From contig NZ_BCPT01000023.1 of assembly GCF_001544095.1 (NCBI RefSeq), forward strand, positions 1 to 42,977: a DNA stretch of 42,977 nucleotides, written 5' to 3'. Source of the DNA: Enterococcus casseliflavus NBRC 100478 (GTDB lineage: Bacteria > Bacillota > Bacilli > Lactobacillales > Enterococcaceae). This document shows, piece by piece, positions 35,908 to 42,977 of this stretch; position 1 is the first letter of the stretch; each line of letters begins with the position of its first letter. A program made the translations under genes and the position numbers. The notes under the pieces are model-generated. The model searched no databases and had not been told where the DNA came from. It saw only the letters and a list, made by a program, of their open reading frames with translations.

Positions 35908-35941
35908 TGATAGGACCCTTTCTCTAAAAAAATTCTTTCCC

Positions 35942-35970
35942 ATTATAACTGCTCTTGGGCTGAGTTTCAA
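35942..35970 (-). promoter_or_regulatory. nifS-thiI promoter
   Basis: Minus strand TTGAAA (35965-35970), 17 nt, TATAAT (35942-35947), near-consensus; leader about 25 nt. Confidence 0.85.
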
Positions 35971-36056
35971 GGTGACTCGCTGGCTTTGGCTTTTTTTAAA
36001 GGAAACTTTTCCTTCCTTCGTAAGCGGTACTCATGCAGCGAGCCATTCTTTCCATG

Positions 36057-36088
36057 AAAAAAGCCAGTCAGTTTTTCACTGCTGGCTT
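36057..36088 (-). terminator. ezrA terminator
   Basis: Minus strand AAAGCCAG-CAGT stem (12 bp, one bulge), loop, CTGGCTTTTTTC, right after the ezrA stop. Confidence 0.85.
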
Positions 36089-36093
36089 TCGTA

Positions 36094-37815
36094 TTATACT
36101 AAGTCGCGGTTATTGAAGTAGAAGTTTTCGATCCGTTTGAAGGCACCTGGTTCTACTCGTTCCAACGCTGTGCCGATTTCATCTAGCGCATCTTGATAGC
36201 GATATTCTTTACTAAACAAGTAAAGTGATTTGTCGATCGCTGCCTTGATATCTGGATGAGAATGACGATAGCGGTTGGCATATTGCATCATTTGCTCAGT
36301 CAATGCCGCAGCATCCACTAAGTCTTTTGTTTGTTCATCTAAAAGATCAAGATCTTCTTCACAGACAGAAACCAATTTATTGATTTCTTGCATGTTGATG
36401 CGAATCTTGTTCAATTCTTTGCCTAGTTCTTCGACACGATCCGTTGCCACGAAGAAGAATTCTAAATACTCGCCTGGCAAACCAGGTAAGCGTTGTTTCT
36501 CAACAAACCGTTTCAAGTTGCGTAGACGGAATTCGAAGCTTTCCACTTTTTCTTGCGCAACTTTTTCGCCCCGACGTAATTCCGCAAGAGAATCATCGAT
36601 TTCAACTTGCTGGCTTTCCACATCATCCAAAATCTTGTAGGCATCTTTGTAGAAGCTTTGCACTTCTGAATAAGGAATCTCATGTTTTTCCAATTTCGGT
36701 AAGTACTCGTTGTTGCGGCGAGCCAATTCGTCCACTTCGGTTTGGAAGCCGCGGACGCGACCCAATTCATTATGATTCAAAGTATAGCTTTGTGCCGTAT
36801 GATCCAACTCGATCAACAACTGACGGTTGTTCTTCGTTGCATGGTCAATGTAGTCTTCGATGATCTGACGATTTTTCATGACATATTTCTTGGCATTGAT
36901 CTCACGTTCCATCACCGTATACAAGGCATCAATATCACTTGCAGTATCACGGCTTGCCACTTCAACGGAAGCGACTTCTGTTTTCGCTAGATCGTTCATG
37001 GAGTTTTCAACCCGTTTTTTCACACGGTTGATTTCTTCTTGGAAGTTTGCTTCTGGGAACACATATTTTTGTTCTAATAATTTTTTATAACCTTCTTGGA
37101 TTTCTTTCAACTGATCAGGGAAGGTACGATTTAATTCTTCGTACGCCGCTGGGATCCGTTTCATTAGGTCTTCCACTTCATAGGTGTGTTTTTCCGCTTG
37201 GTCTAACACTTCCCGTGCTTCCACAGGATCGCCTGAAGTATTTAAGGTAACAAATTGGGTGAACTCAATTTCAATGTTTTTGATTTGTTTTTGCAGCTCA
37301 TTGTAGGCAGGACCGAATTCTTCGCCTTGATCCCGCAGCTTCTTCTTCAAGTCTTCGTAAACGTCCAGCGCTTTTTGAACTTCCAGTGAATTTCGTTCTT
37401 CACTTTCTCGTAATTCTTTCAAGCCTGCGCGAATCTCTTCCACTTGGCGTTCCATCTCGTCCATGGTCGCTTCGGCTTGGACGATCGCCCCTTTTGCTTT
37501 GAAAAAGCGGATGCGTTCGTTCAGCTCTTCCACTTCAAAGATTTGACTTTCAAGTTCAGCAAAAGATTTTGTGGAGATATCTGTCCATTGTTGGTTCCAC
37601 TCACGGAAGGTGTTTTGACTTTGACCAACCAAGTGCATTCTTTTTACTTCATCGACTTCTTCGATCACCGGCAAGTCAAACAGATTTTCTTTGCGTTTTT
37701 CCAAGTCATTCAGCTTTTCTTGGTTTTTCTTCCGCATGAAAAAGCCAATTGCATACAAGACCGCTGCTATGATGATGATGGCAATGACAATTCCAAAGAT
37801 GATATTAGTTCCCAT
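36094..37815 (-). CDS. ezrA: Septation ring formation regulator EzrA
   Basis: 573 residues, full length. N-terminal membrane segment (about 4-24), then almost entirely spectrin-like coiled-coil repeats rich in E, K, Q and L. EzrA binds FtsZ and limits Z-ring formation, with a role in positioning wall synthesis at the septum of cocci. TTGGAGG precedes ATG 37815. Single gene; its roughly 120-nt leader holds a terminator-like hairpin. Confidence 0.95.
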   Translation of the reverse strand: MGTNIIFGIVIAIIIIAAVLYAIGFFMRKKNQEKLNDLEKRKENLFDLPVIEEVDEVKRMHLVGQSQNTFREWNQQWTDISTKSFAELESQIFEVEELNERIRFFKAKGAIVQAEATMDEMERQVEEIRAGLKELRESEERNSLEVQKALDVYEDLKKKLRDQGEEFGPAYNELQKQIKNIEIEFTQFVTLNTSGDPVEAREVLDQAEKHTYEVEDLMKRIPAAYEELNRTFPDQLKEIQEGYKKLLEQKYVFPEANFQEEINRVKKRVENSMNDLAKTEVASVEVASRDTASDIDALYTVMEREINAKKYVMKNRQIIEDYIDHATKNNRQLLIELDHTAQSYTLNHNELGRVRGFQTEVDELARRNNEYLPKLEKHEIPYSEVQSFYKDAYKILDDVESQQVEIDDSLAELRRGEKVAQEKVESFEFRLRNLKRFVEKQRLPGLPGEYLEFFFVATDRVEELGKELNKIRINMQEINKLVSVCEEDLDLLDEQTKDLVDAAALTEQMMQYANRYRHSHPDIKAAIDKSLYLFSKEYRYQDALDEIGTALERVEPGAFKRIENFYFNNRDLV

Positions 37816-37860
37816 TTTGTGGTTCCTCCAATTTTCAAATATACATGTTTCGTCTAAAAC

Positions 37861-37936
37861 CTGCTGATCAGCAGATTGATTGATAAGTTCGTTGAGTATA
37901 AAAAGGACAGATAGTCCCTTTATAAAAAAGCATCTA
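37861..37936 (-). promoter_or_regulatory. ezrA leader with hairpins
   Basis: On the minus strand AAGGGAC-TATCT-GTCCTT (37922-37903, one G-U pair) is followed by TTTATA, a terminator-like hairpin about 15 nt after the predicted start. A perfect palindrome CTGCTGATCAGCAG lies at 37861-37874. They may attenuate ezrA; unproven. The rest of the 358-nt gap up to lysC shows only promoters. Confidence 0.35.
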
Positions 37937-37942
37937 CGCTAG

Positions 37943-37948
37943 ATTATA
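37943..37948 (-). promoter_or_regulatory. ezrA -10 element
   Basis: Minus strand TGCTATAAT, consensus extended -10; no clear -35. Predicted start near 37936. Confidence 0.65.
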
Positions 37949-38114
37949 GCATAAAGAAAAAAATCAAGCATTAGATTGAGGCAAAAAAGATCGACTTTTT
38001 TCGCATCGAATAAAATAAATCACGGCTTTTCCAGCGATAATGAAAACAAATCGTGAAATTTACATCAACAAGTGACTTTTTTTCTGATTTTTCCGATTTT
38101 TTTCAAGAAACCGC

Positions 38115-38143
38115 TTGATTTCTCCCTATTGAAACTGTACTCT
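38115..38143 (+). promoter_or_regulatory. Aspartokinase promoter
   Basis: TTGATT (38115-38120), 17 nt, TACTCT (38138-38143); leader about 24 nt, too short for a lysine riboswitch. Confidence 0.65.
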
Positions 38144-38173
38144 AGTAAAAAGCTTGAACAGGAGTAATGTCAA

Positions 38174-39523
38174 ATGAAAGTAGCGAAATTCGGAGGCAGT
38201 TCCCTTGCCTCAGCCGAACAAGTCGAAAAAGTTGTTGCGATAATTGAAAGTGATCCTAAAAGACGGTTTGTTGTTGTTTCAGCGCCTGGTAAGCGTTCCA
38301 GCGACGATCAGAAAGTCACCGATCTGTTACTAGCAGTCTGTACCCGTCTGTGTGCTCAAGAAGAAATCACTGATTTAATAGAAGAAATCTATGCCCGCTA
38401 TACAGCGATCGCTACCCCCTTTGGGATCGAACAAGTCCATTTAGACCGCATCTGGCAATCTTTGGCGGCTTTTCAAACGCTGCCTACCCAAGACAATCCG
38501 CATCTTTATGATACGGTCTTGGCAAGCGGCGAAGACAACAACGCCAAATTGATCGCTGGGATTTTACAAAGCCGTGGGTTAGCTGCTCGCTACATGAATC
38601 CGCAAGAACTTGGGTTGCTGGTGACGGATGAACCTCAAAACGCCCGTATCTTGAACAAGTCGTACGCCAAGATCGCACAATGGCGCGACAGTCCTGAAAT
38701 CTTAGTGATTCCTGGCTTCTTTGGCTACACAGAAGCCGGCGAGATCTGTACCTTCTCTCGAGGAGGATCAGATATTTCTGGTGCCATCGTGGCGGCTGGT
38801 CTGCAAGTAGAATTGTACGAAAACTTTACCGATGTCGATGGGATTTTTTCTGCTCATCCAGGCTATGTTCATCATCCAGAGTCCATCAAAGAAGTGACCT
38901 ACCGAGAAATGCGAGAGCTGTCTTATGCGGGCTTTACTGTGTTGCACGATGAGGCCTTGATGCCTTCATACCATGCGAAAATTCCCGTGGTGATCAAAAA
39001 CACCAATAATCCAAGTCATCCTGGTACCTTGATCACCAACCAGAGAGACAATTTGGATCAGCCCGTGATCGGCGTTGCCAGTGACGAAGGCTTTTGTATG
39101 ATCTATATCCGCAAATACTTGATGAACCGCGAAGTTGGGTTCACGTTACGGGTCTTAGAGATTTTCCGTGAATTTGATTTAAATTATGAACACATGCCTT
39201 CAGGAATCGATGATATCTCGATCATTATGCGCTCCAACCAGTTGAATCCAGTATTGGAAGAAGAACTGTTGCGCAAGATCGCCTACGAGATCGATCCCGA
39301 TGAACTGCGAATGACCCACGATCTATCCATGGTCGTCGTCGTTGGTGAAGGAATGCGTCAACGAGTCGGGATCACTGCCGACAGTACCGCTGCCCTTGCG
39401 CGGAAAAATATCAACTTAGAGATGATCAACCAAGGGTCCTCTGAGGTCAGCATCATGTTCGGTATCCACAAAGAACAAGAAAAAGCCGCTGTCAGAACCC
39501 TTTACTACACTTTCTTTGATTAA
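38174..39523 (+). CDS. Aspartate kinase
   Basis: 449 residues: amino-acid kinase domain with KFGGSS (4-9) and FSRGGSDISGA, then two ACT domains (about 300-449). It phosphorylates aspartate, the first step to lysine, threonine, methionine and diaminopimelate. The length and ThrA/LysC-type ACT tail suggest a monofunctional, feedback-regulated enzyme; the effector is not readable. CAGGAG 9 nt before the ATG. Single gene. Confidence 0.95.
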   Translation: MKVAKFGGSSLASAEQVEKVVAIIESDPKRRFVVVSAPGKRSSDDQKVTDLLLAVCTRLCAQEEITDLIEEIYARYTAIATPFGIEQVHLDRIWQSLAAFQTLPTQDNPHLYDTVLASGEDNNAKLIAGILQSRGLAARYMNPQELGLLVTDEPQNARILNKSYAKIAQWRDSPEILVIPGFFGYTEAGEICTFSRGGSDISGAIVAAGLQVELYENFTDVDGIFSAHPGYVHHPESIKEVTYREMRELSYAGFTVLHDEALMPSYHAKIPVVIKNTNNPSHPGTLITNQRDNLDQPVIGVASDEGFCMIYIRKYLMNREVGFTLRVLEIFREFDLNYEHMPSGIDDISIIMRSNQLNPVLEEELLRKIAYEIDPDELRMTHDLSMVVVVGEGMRQRVGITADSTAALARKNINLEMINQGSSEVSIMFGIHKEQEKAAVRTLYYTFFD

Positions 39524-39594
39524 ACCAAACGTGCCAGTTGCCCGTTCCGATTGCTTATCAGCAAAAGGAGTGGTGCAACTGGCACGTTTGGTTT
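39522..39594. terminator. Bidirectional terminator with 20-bp perfect stem
   Basis: AAACCAAACGTGCCAGTTGC (39522-39541) pairs perfectly with its complement at 39575-39594 around a 33-nt loop. The left arm starts in the aspartokinase stop codon and the right arm ends 1 nt before the stop of the convergent MazG-like gene. T-runs flank it in each direction. Confidence 0.88.
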
Positions 39595-40119
39595 TTATTC
39601 TGACGATTCTTGGGCTTGTTTTTGTGCCAATTGGCGGTTGATTTCTGCCTTGATTCGCGGTTCAGGAGCAAACCGTTCTTCCCAATCGCTCGGCTTCATG
39701 ACTTTGTGGGTCTCAGGATCATAATGAGGCTGCCCATCTGGGAAAAGTTTTCCCATGTTGGCGTCATGAACGATAGCCAGAATCGGCGCTGGATCGACCC
39801 CTAACAGTGAAAAAGAGCCATAGGTAAAATACAGTAGATCACAAAGCGCATCGACTTGTTCTACTAGAGAATCACTGACAGGCTGTTGTTTGGCAGCCAG
39901 CTTGGCTTGGGCTTGATCGATCGCTTGATGCAAATGCTCCAGACCTGCTTGAAAGGTCTCTTCGTCATTGTTGCTGGCAGCATAAAGGAACTCAACTAAT
40001 TCTTCAATTTTAAAACCAGCACGAAACTGGGCTTTTTCCGCTGAAAAAGCTTGTGGATATGGCGGTCGCGTTGGATCAAAGGTTTTATGAAACTCTTCCG
40101 TCATTTCAAATGGACTCAT
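39595..40119 (-). CDS. MazG/phosphoribosyl-ATP pyrophosphohydrolase-like protein
   Basis: 174 residues from ATG 40119. The helical all-alpha NTP-pyrophosphatase pattern FKIEELVEFLYAAS...VEQVDALCDLLYFTYGSFSLLG shows the E-E..E and D-x-x-C-D-x-x-Y metal ligands; it resembles COG4696. It may clean up nucleotides. The frame could extend to 40191, but that start has no ribosome binding site and would add a very basic tail. AAGAAGCGAG lies before 40119. It follows the Cof-type gene by 99 nt with no terminator. Confidence 0.78.
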   Translation of the reverse strand: MSPFEMTEEFHKTFDPTRPPYPQAFSAEKAQFRAGFKIEELVEFLYAASNNDEETFQAGLEHLHQAIDQAQAKLAAKQQPVSDSLVEQVDALCDLLYFTYGSFSLLGVDPAPILAIVHDANMGKLFPDGQPHYDPETHKVMKPSDWEERFAPEPRIKAEINRQLAQKQAQESSE

Positions 40120-40218
40120 TTTGCTCGCTTCTTTCTGCTTTTTCTCATGGTTCTGTTTTATGGTTCTGCGCTGTCTTCTACGTTGCGTCATAGATTGGCT
40201 ACTTGCTTATTTTTTTAT

Positions 40219-41079
40219 TCATTCTCTGCCTTGGGCATCCTCGGCAATGATGCCAAAATGGATCAAGGCTTTCTTGATGCCGTCATGATCGTTAGTATCC
40301 GTCACAAAGTCAGCACTGGCTTTAGTGATGGGCTGGGCATTGCCCATCGCAACCCCGATCCCCACGCCTTCTAACATTTCCACATCATTAAAATGATCCC
40401 CAAATGCCATCGCTTCTTCCATCGCGATCCCTTCATAGGCCAAAAATTCTTTGATGCCTTTGATTTTCGAACCGTTTTTCGGCACGATGTCAACAGAATA
40501 GGCATTGGATCGCTTAAAATCACATTGCGGCAGCTTGGACCGTAATTTTTCGCGCTCTGATTCAGGGCTCAGCATAATGCACTGATAAATGGGCTCTCGT
40601 AAAATATCCAACGATTCATAGCGTTTGGCGTTGCGATTGGGACTAAAGCGCTGCAAGACTTTCTTTAAAAAACCGACGGGAAATTTTTTGGGCACATAGC
40701 GTAAGTAGCGCTGCATGACGGGTGATTGGCTTAAGCGGATCGTTAAGCTGCCAGCCACTTGGGTTTCTCCGCCAAACATGACTTGGCGGTAATTTTCATC
40801 TGCGTATTCTACGATCGCTTCCAGCGTTTGTTTTGGAAAAGGTTTAGCATAAATCAAGTTTTCCTTCGTGTAGACATATTGGCCGTTATAGGTGATAAAC
40901 ATGTCTAACGACAAGTAATCGATCACCTTCTCTAAATCAACCGGACCACGTCCGGTGGCAATGCCGCAGAGGACGCCATTGGCTTGGGCTTGTTTGATGG
41001 CTTCACGGGTACTGGCAAGCGCCTTGCCGTTGCTGGCAATCAGCGTGCCATCAATATCAAAAAAGATTGCTTTTATCAT
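40219..41079 (-). CDS. Cof-type HAD-IIB phosphatase
   Basis: 286 residues. Motif I FFDIDGTL (D8, D10), motif II ATGR, an inserted type-IIB cap, a lysine in NGSKIKGI, and motif IV AFGDHFNDVEML. Such enzymes dephosphorylate sugar phosphates or cofactors; the substrate is not known. GAGGAG precedes ATG 41079 with 4-5 nt spacing, so the longer frame to 41091 (TTG) is not used. It is 8 nt after the DUF72 gene, in one operon. Confidence 0.92.
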   Translation of the reverse strand: MIKAIFFDIDGTLIASNGKALASTREAIKQAQANGVLCGIATGRGPVDLEKVIDYLSLDMFITYNGQYVYTKENLIYAKPFPKQTLEAIVEYADENYRQVMFGGETQVAGSLTIRLSQSPVMQRYLRYVPKKFPVGFLKKVLQRFSPNRNAKRYESLDILREPIYQCIMLSPESEREKLRSKLPQCDFKRSNAYSVDIVPKNGSKIKGIKEFLAYEGIAMEEAMAFGDHFNDVEMLEGVGIGVAMGNAQPITKASADFVTDTNDHDGIKKALIHFGIIAEDAQGRE

Positions 41080-41087
41080 ATGACTCC

Positions 41088-41918
41088 TCAAAATAATTTC
41101 AACTGATTAGGATTTAATGCTTCGTAATCGATCTGCAGCGCATCGATCAATGCGCGAGCATTGTCAGCGGCATCACGACCGGCATTATTATTGAAGACCA
41201 CTGCGACTTCTTTGGCATTGGCTTCGATGGCTTGGACTGCGTGTTTTAACTCCGTTAGTTCGGCTTGGTCATAACGATACAAGGTCCGCAGATTTTTGGC
41301 ATCTGGTCCTGTCGCTGTCCAGCCGCTGTCGTTGCGTCCATGAAAACGGCACAAGACAAACGCGGGATTGGTCACGGTTGGATCAAGGGGAATGGTGGTC
41401 GATAGCTTTTTCGGCTGATCAACAACTACTAAGGAAAACTGCTTTCGCTTCATATAATCGATCATGCCCGGATACAGTTTCGGCTGATACCAGCTGCTGT
41501 CTCTCAGCTCGATCGCCACTGGGTAGCCCGCAAACCATTCTCGCACTTGGTCTAAATAGGCGACATTTTCTTTCGTACATTTAAAGCTGTTGGGAAACTG
41601 TGCCAATAGGCAAAAGAGTTTGCCTGCTTCTACCATTGGTGCGATCGCTTCTTTATAAAGCTGCAGCGCTTCGGTCATGGTCAACTGATCTGGCAAATCT
41701 CCTTGGGTGGTCACACTTTGATGGACTTTCAGCACAAAGCGGAAATTTTCGGGAATCTGGGTCAACCAGTTGCGCACGTCTTTTTCTTTTGGCAAAAAAT
41801 GATAGGTGGTATCCAGCTCAACTAACGGAAAATAATGGGCATACTCAAATAATTTCGAGTTTTTTCTTTGCACGAGACTGCCATGTTCACTAAATGTGGT
41901 ACAACCAATTCGAATCAT
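41088..41918 (-). CDS. DUF72 family TIM-barrel protein
   Basis: 276 residues. YecE/DUF72 hallmarks: VELDTTYHFLP, FRFVLKVHQSVT, AIELRDSSWYQP, CRFHGRNDSGW and VVFNNNAGRDAADNA. The conserved acidic and His residues in a TIM barrel suggest an enzyme, but no function is established. AAGGAG lies 12 nt before ATG 41918, slightly far, with a GGGA closer. First gene of DUF72-HAD-MazG; divergent from the asparaginase gene. Confidence 0.9.
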   Translation of the reverse strand: MIRIGCTTFSEHGSLVQRKNSKLFEYAHYFPLVELDTTYHFLPKEKDVRNWLTQIPENFRFVLKVHQSVTTQGDLPDQLTMTEALQLYKEAIAPMVEAGKLFCLLAQFPNSFKCTKENVAYLDQVREWFAGYPVAIELRDSSWYQPKLYPGMIDYMKRKQFSLVVVDQPKKLSTTIPLDPTVTNPAFVLCRFHGRNDSGWTATGPDAKNLRTLYRYDQAELTELKHAVQAIEANAKEVAVVFNNNAGRDAADNARALIDALQIDYEALNPNQLKLF

Positions 41919-41934
41919 TTTTTCCCATCGCTCC

Positions 41935-41962
41935 TTGTTTTCTTATTTTAATAGTATACAAT
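41935..41962 (+). promoter_or_regulatory. Asparaginase promoter
   Basis: TTGTTT (41935-41940), 16 nt, TACAAT (41957-41962). It overlaps the DUF72 promoter of the other strand. Confidence 0.6.
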
Positions 41963-41982
41963 AGTTTTGAGTTAAGAGTAAA
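41953..41982 (-). promoter_or_regulatory. DUF72 operon promoter
   Basis: Minus strand TTTACT (41977-41982), 18 nt, TATACT (41953-41958). Its -10 shares bases with the asparaginase -10, so the two should not be occupied at once. Confidence 0.55.
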
Positions 41983-42006
41983 TAAATCATTGCAGGTGAT
42001 GAAAAA

Positions 42007-42975
42007 ATGAAACGAATTCTCGTGTTGCACACTGGCGGCACCATCGCCATGAAAGAAGATACCCTGACAGGCGGCGTCAGCCCTGATGTCAGCAATCCGC
42101 TGATGGATGCACCGATCCACATTGACGACGATGTTGAATTGATCGTCGAAGACATTTTTAATATTCCCAGTCCTCATATGACCCCAAAAGAAATGCTGCA
42201 GTTGAAAGAACGTATCCAGCTGGCGCATTTAAGCGGTGTCGATGGGGTCGTGATCACTCACGGAACCGATACGCTGGAAGAAACAGCCTTCTTTTTAGAT
42301 ACCACAATCGGCGGTCAGTTACCGATCGTGGTGACTGGCGCCATGCGCTCAAGTAATGAAATCGGCAGTGACGGGCTTTATAACTTTGAAAGTGCGATTC
42401 GGGTGGCGAAATCACCGGATGCCTTAGGAAAAGGCGTCTTAGTCGTCATGAACGATGAGATCCATTCCGCACGTTATGTTACGAAGACCCACACCACCAA
42501 TATTGCGACGTTCCGCACCCCGACATTAGGTCCGATCGGCTTAGTCACAAAGCACCGTATCTTGTTCATGCAAGAGCTGTTAAATAACCGCCATTTGGAT
42601 GTTGATCGTGTCGATGGTCTGTTTCCGATCGTCAAAGCCTATGCGGGAATGACTGGGGAATTGTTCGATGCTTTAGCCGACTCGCTGATCGATGGACTAG
42701 TGATCGAAGCTTTAGGCGCTGGCAATCTGCCGCCGCAAACCATAGAGCCTTTGAAAAAACTGATCGCTAGAAACATTCCAGTCGTCTTAGTTTCTCGCTG
42801 CTTCAACGGCGTTGCCGAGCCGGTCTATGACTACTTAGGCGGCGGGATCGAATTGCAAGCTCTTGGGGTGATTTTCTGCAATAGCATCAATAGCCAAAAA
42901 GCCCGCATCAAATTGCTGATAGCGAAAAACCGTGGGTTGACCATGGATGAACTGCCTGATTTCATGGAGAATTAA
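42007..42975 (+). CDS. ansA: L-asparaginase type I
   Basis: 322 residues. Nucleophile T12 in HTGGTIAM, second motif HGTDTLEET (T87, D88) and an active-site lysine near VTKTHTTN. It hydrolyses asparagine to aspartate and ammonia; the lack of a signal peptide marks the cytoplasmic type I form. AGGTGAT precedes the ATG. It is complete, with its stop 2 nt before the window edge. Confidence 0.95.
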   Translation: MKRILVLHTGGTIAMKEDTLTGGVSPDVSNPLMDAPIHIDDDVELIVEDIFNIPSPHMTPKEMLQLKERIQLAHLSGVDGVVITHGTDTLEETAFFLDTTIGGQLPIVVTGAMRSSNEIGSDGLYNFESAIRVAKSPDALGKGVLVVMNDEIHSARYVTKTHTTNIATFRTPTLGPIGLVTKHRILFMQELLNNRHLDVDRVDGLFPIVKAYAGMTGELFDALADSLIDGLVIEALGAGNLPPQTIEPLKKLIARNIPVVLVSRCFNGVAEPVYDYLGGGIELQALGVIFCNSINSQKARIKLLIAKNRGLTMDELPDFMEN

Positions 42976-42977
42976 CC

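Noticed and set aside
35976-36042. CTCGCTG/CAGCGAG inverted repeat upstream of nifS, possibly another unit of the valS-leader array
   Set aside because: Only 7 bp per arm with a long interior; similarity to the array core is too short to separate from chance.
37950-38170. Lysine riboswitch before the aspartokinase gene
   Set aside because: The predicted leader is only about 24 nt and none of the L-box helices can be drawn in the upstream 200 nt.

Overview
The window reads as a chromosomal segment of a low-to-moderate GC Gram-positive bacterium of the order Lactobacillales, most likely an Enterococcus. This rests on the gene set and order (glpQ-miaA-hflX then glnR-glnA; tpx-valS-folC; nifS-thiI; rpoY-rnjA), CtsR-, GlnR-, Rex- and NagR-type operators, a T-box leader on valS, and strong AGGAGG ribosome binding sites. 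A casseliflavus/gallinarum-like species is possible, but that is a guess. I saw no tRNA or rRNA gene, insertion sequence, phage gene or CRISPR array.

Layout. 1-7900 is an accessory catabolic operon transcribed leftwards: a full GH31 alpha-glucosidase, an ion-transporter-superfamily permease, a hydantoinase/oxoprolinase (HyuA) protein, an unrecognised small protein with a zincin-like HEFFH motif, and a second GH31 gene cut by the window edge. A near-consensus catabolite-responsive element lies upstream. 8100-12030 holds small independent units: DUF92 membrane protein, MgtC/SapB protein, nagB with two NagR-like operators around its promoter, a secreted LysM protein and a YxeA-family protein. 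12290-18060 holds nitrogen control (glnR-glnA with a GlnR box), the coupled glpQ-miaA-hflX operon and an unknown membrane-anchored protein. 18130-23090 holds CtsR-controlled clpP, a gamma-carbonic-anhydrase-like protein and a heterodimeric ABC exporter. 23180-28670 holds rpoY-rnjA with a long leader, a cold-shock gene, radC, and folC with a HAD phosphatase. 28770-35970 holds valS with a T-box leader, tpx, rex, thiI and nifS. 36090-42975 holds ezrA, an aspartokinase, a MazG-like protein, a Cof-type phosphatase, a DUF72 protein and a type I asparaginase.

Most of the core genes are ordinary. The parts most worth a second look are: (1) the GH31/permease/HyuA/HEFFH operon, a combination I do not recognise as a described pathway; (2) about 410 nt of transcribed leader between the valS T-box terminator and valS, which holds a degenerate array of short palindromic units with compensatory base changes; (3) an intrinsic terminator whose 3' arm is also the radC Shine-Dalgarno sequence; (4) leaders of rpoY-rnjA and ezrA that contain terminator-like hairpins before the gene; (5) a long nested palindrome after nagB.

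Several start sites were moved inward from the longest open frame. Ribosome binding sites, and in three cases a promoter lying over the longer frame's start codon, show where translation must begin. TTG starts are proposed for the LysM gene, the first ABC gene and nifS, and GTG for thiI. All functions are read from sequence by eye; no database search was run.
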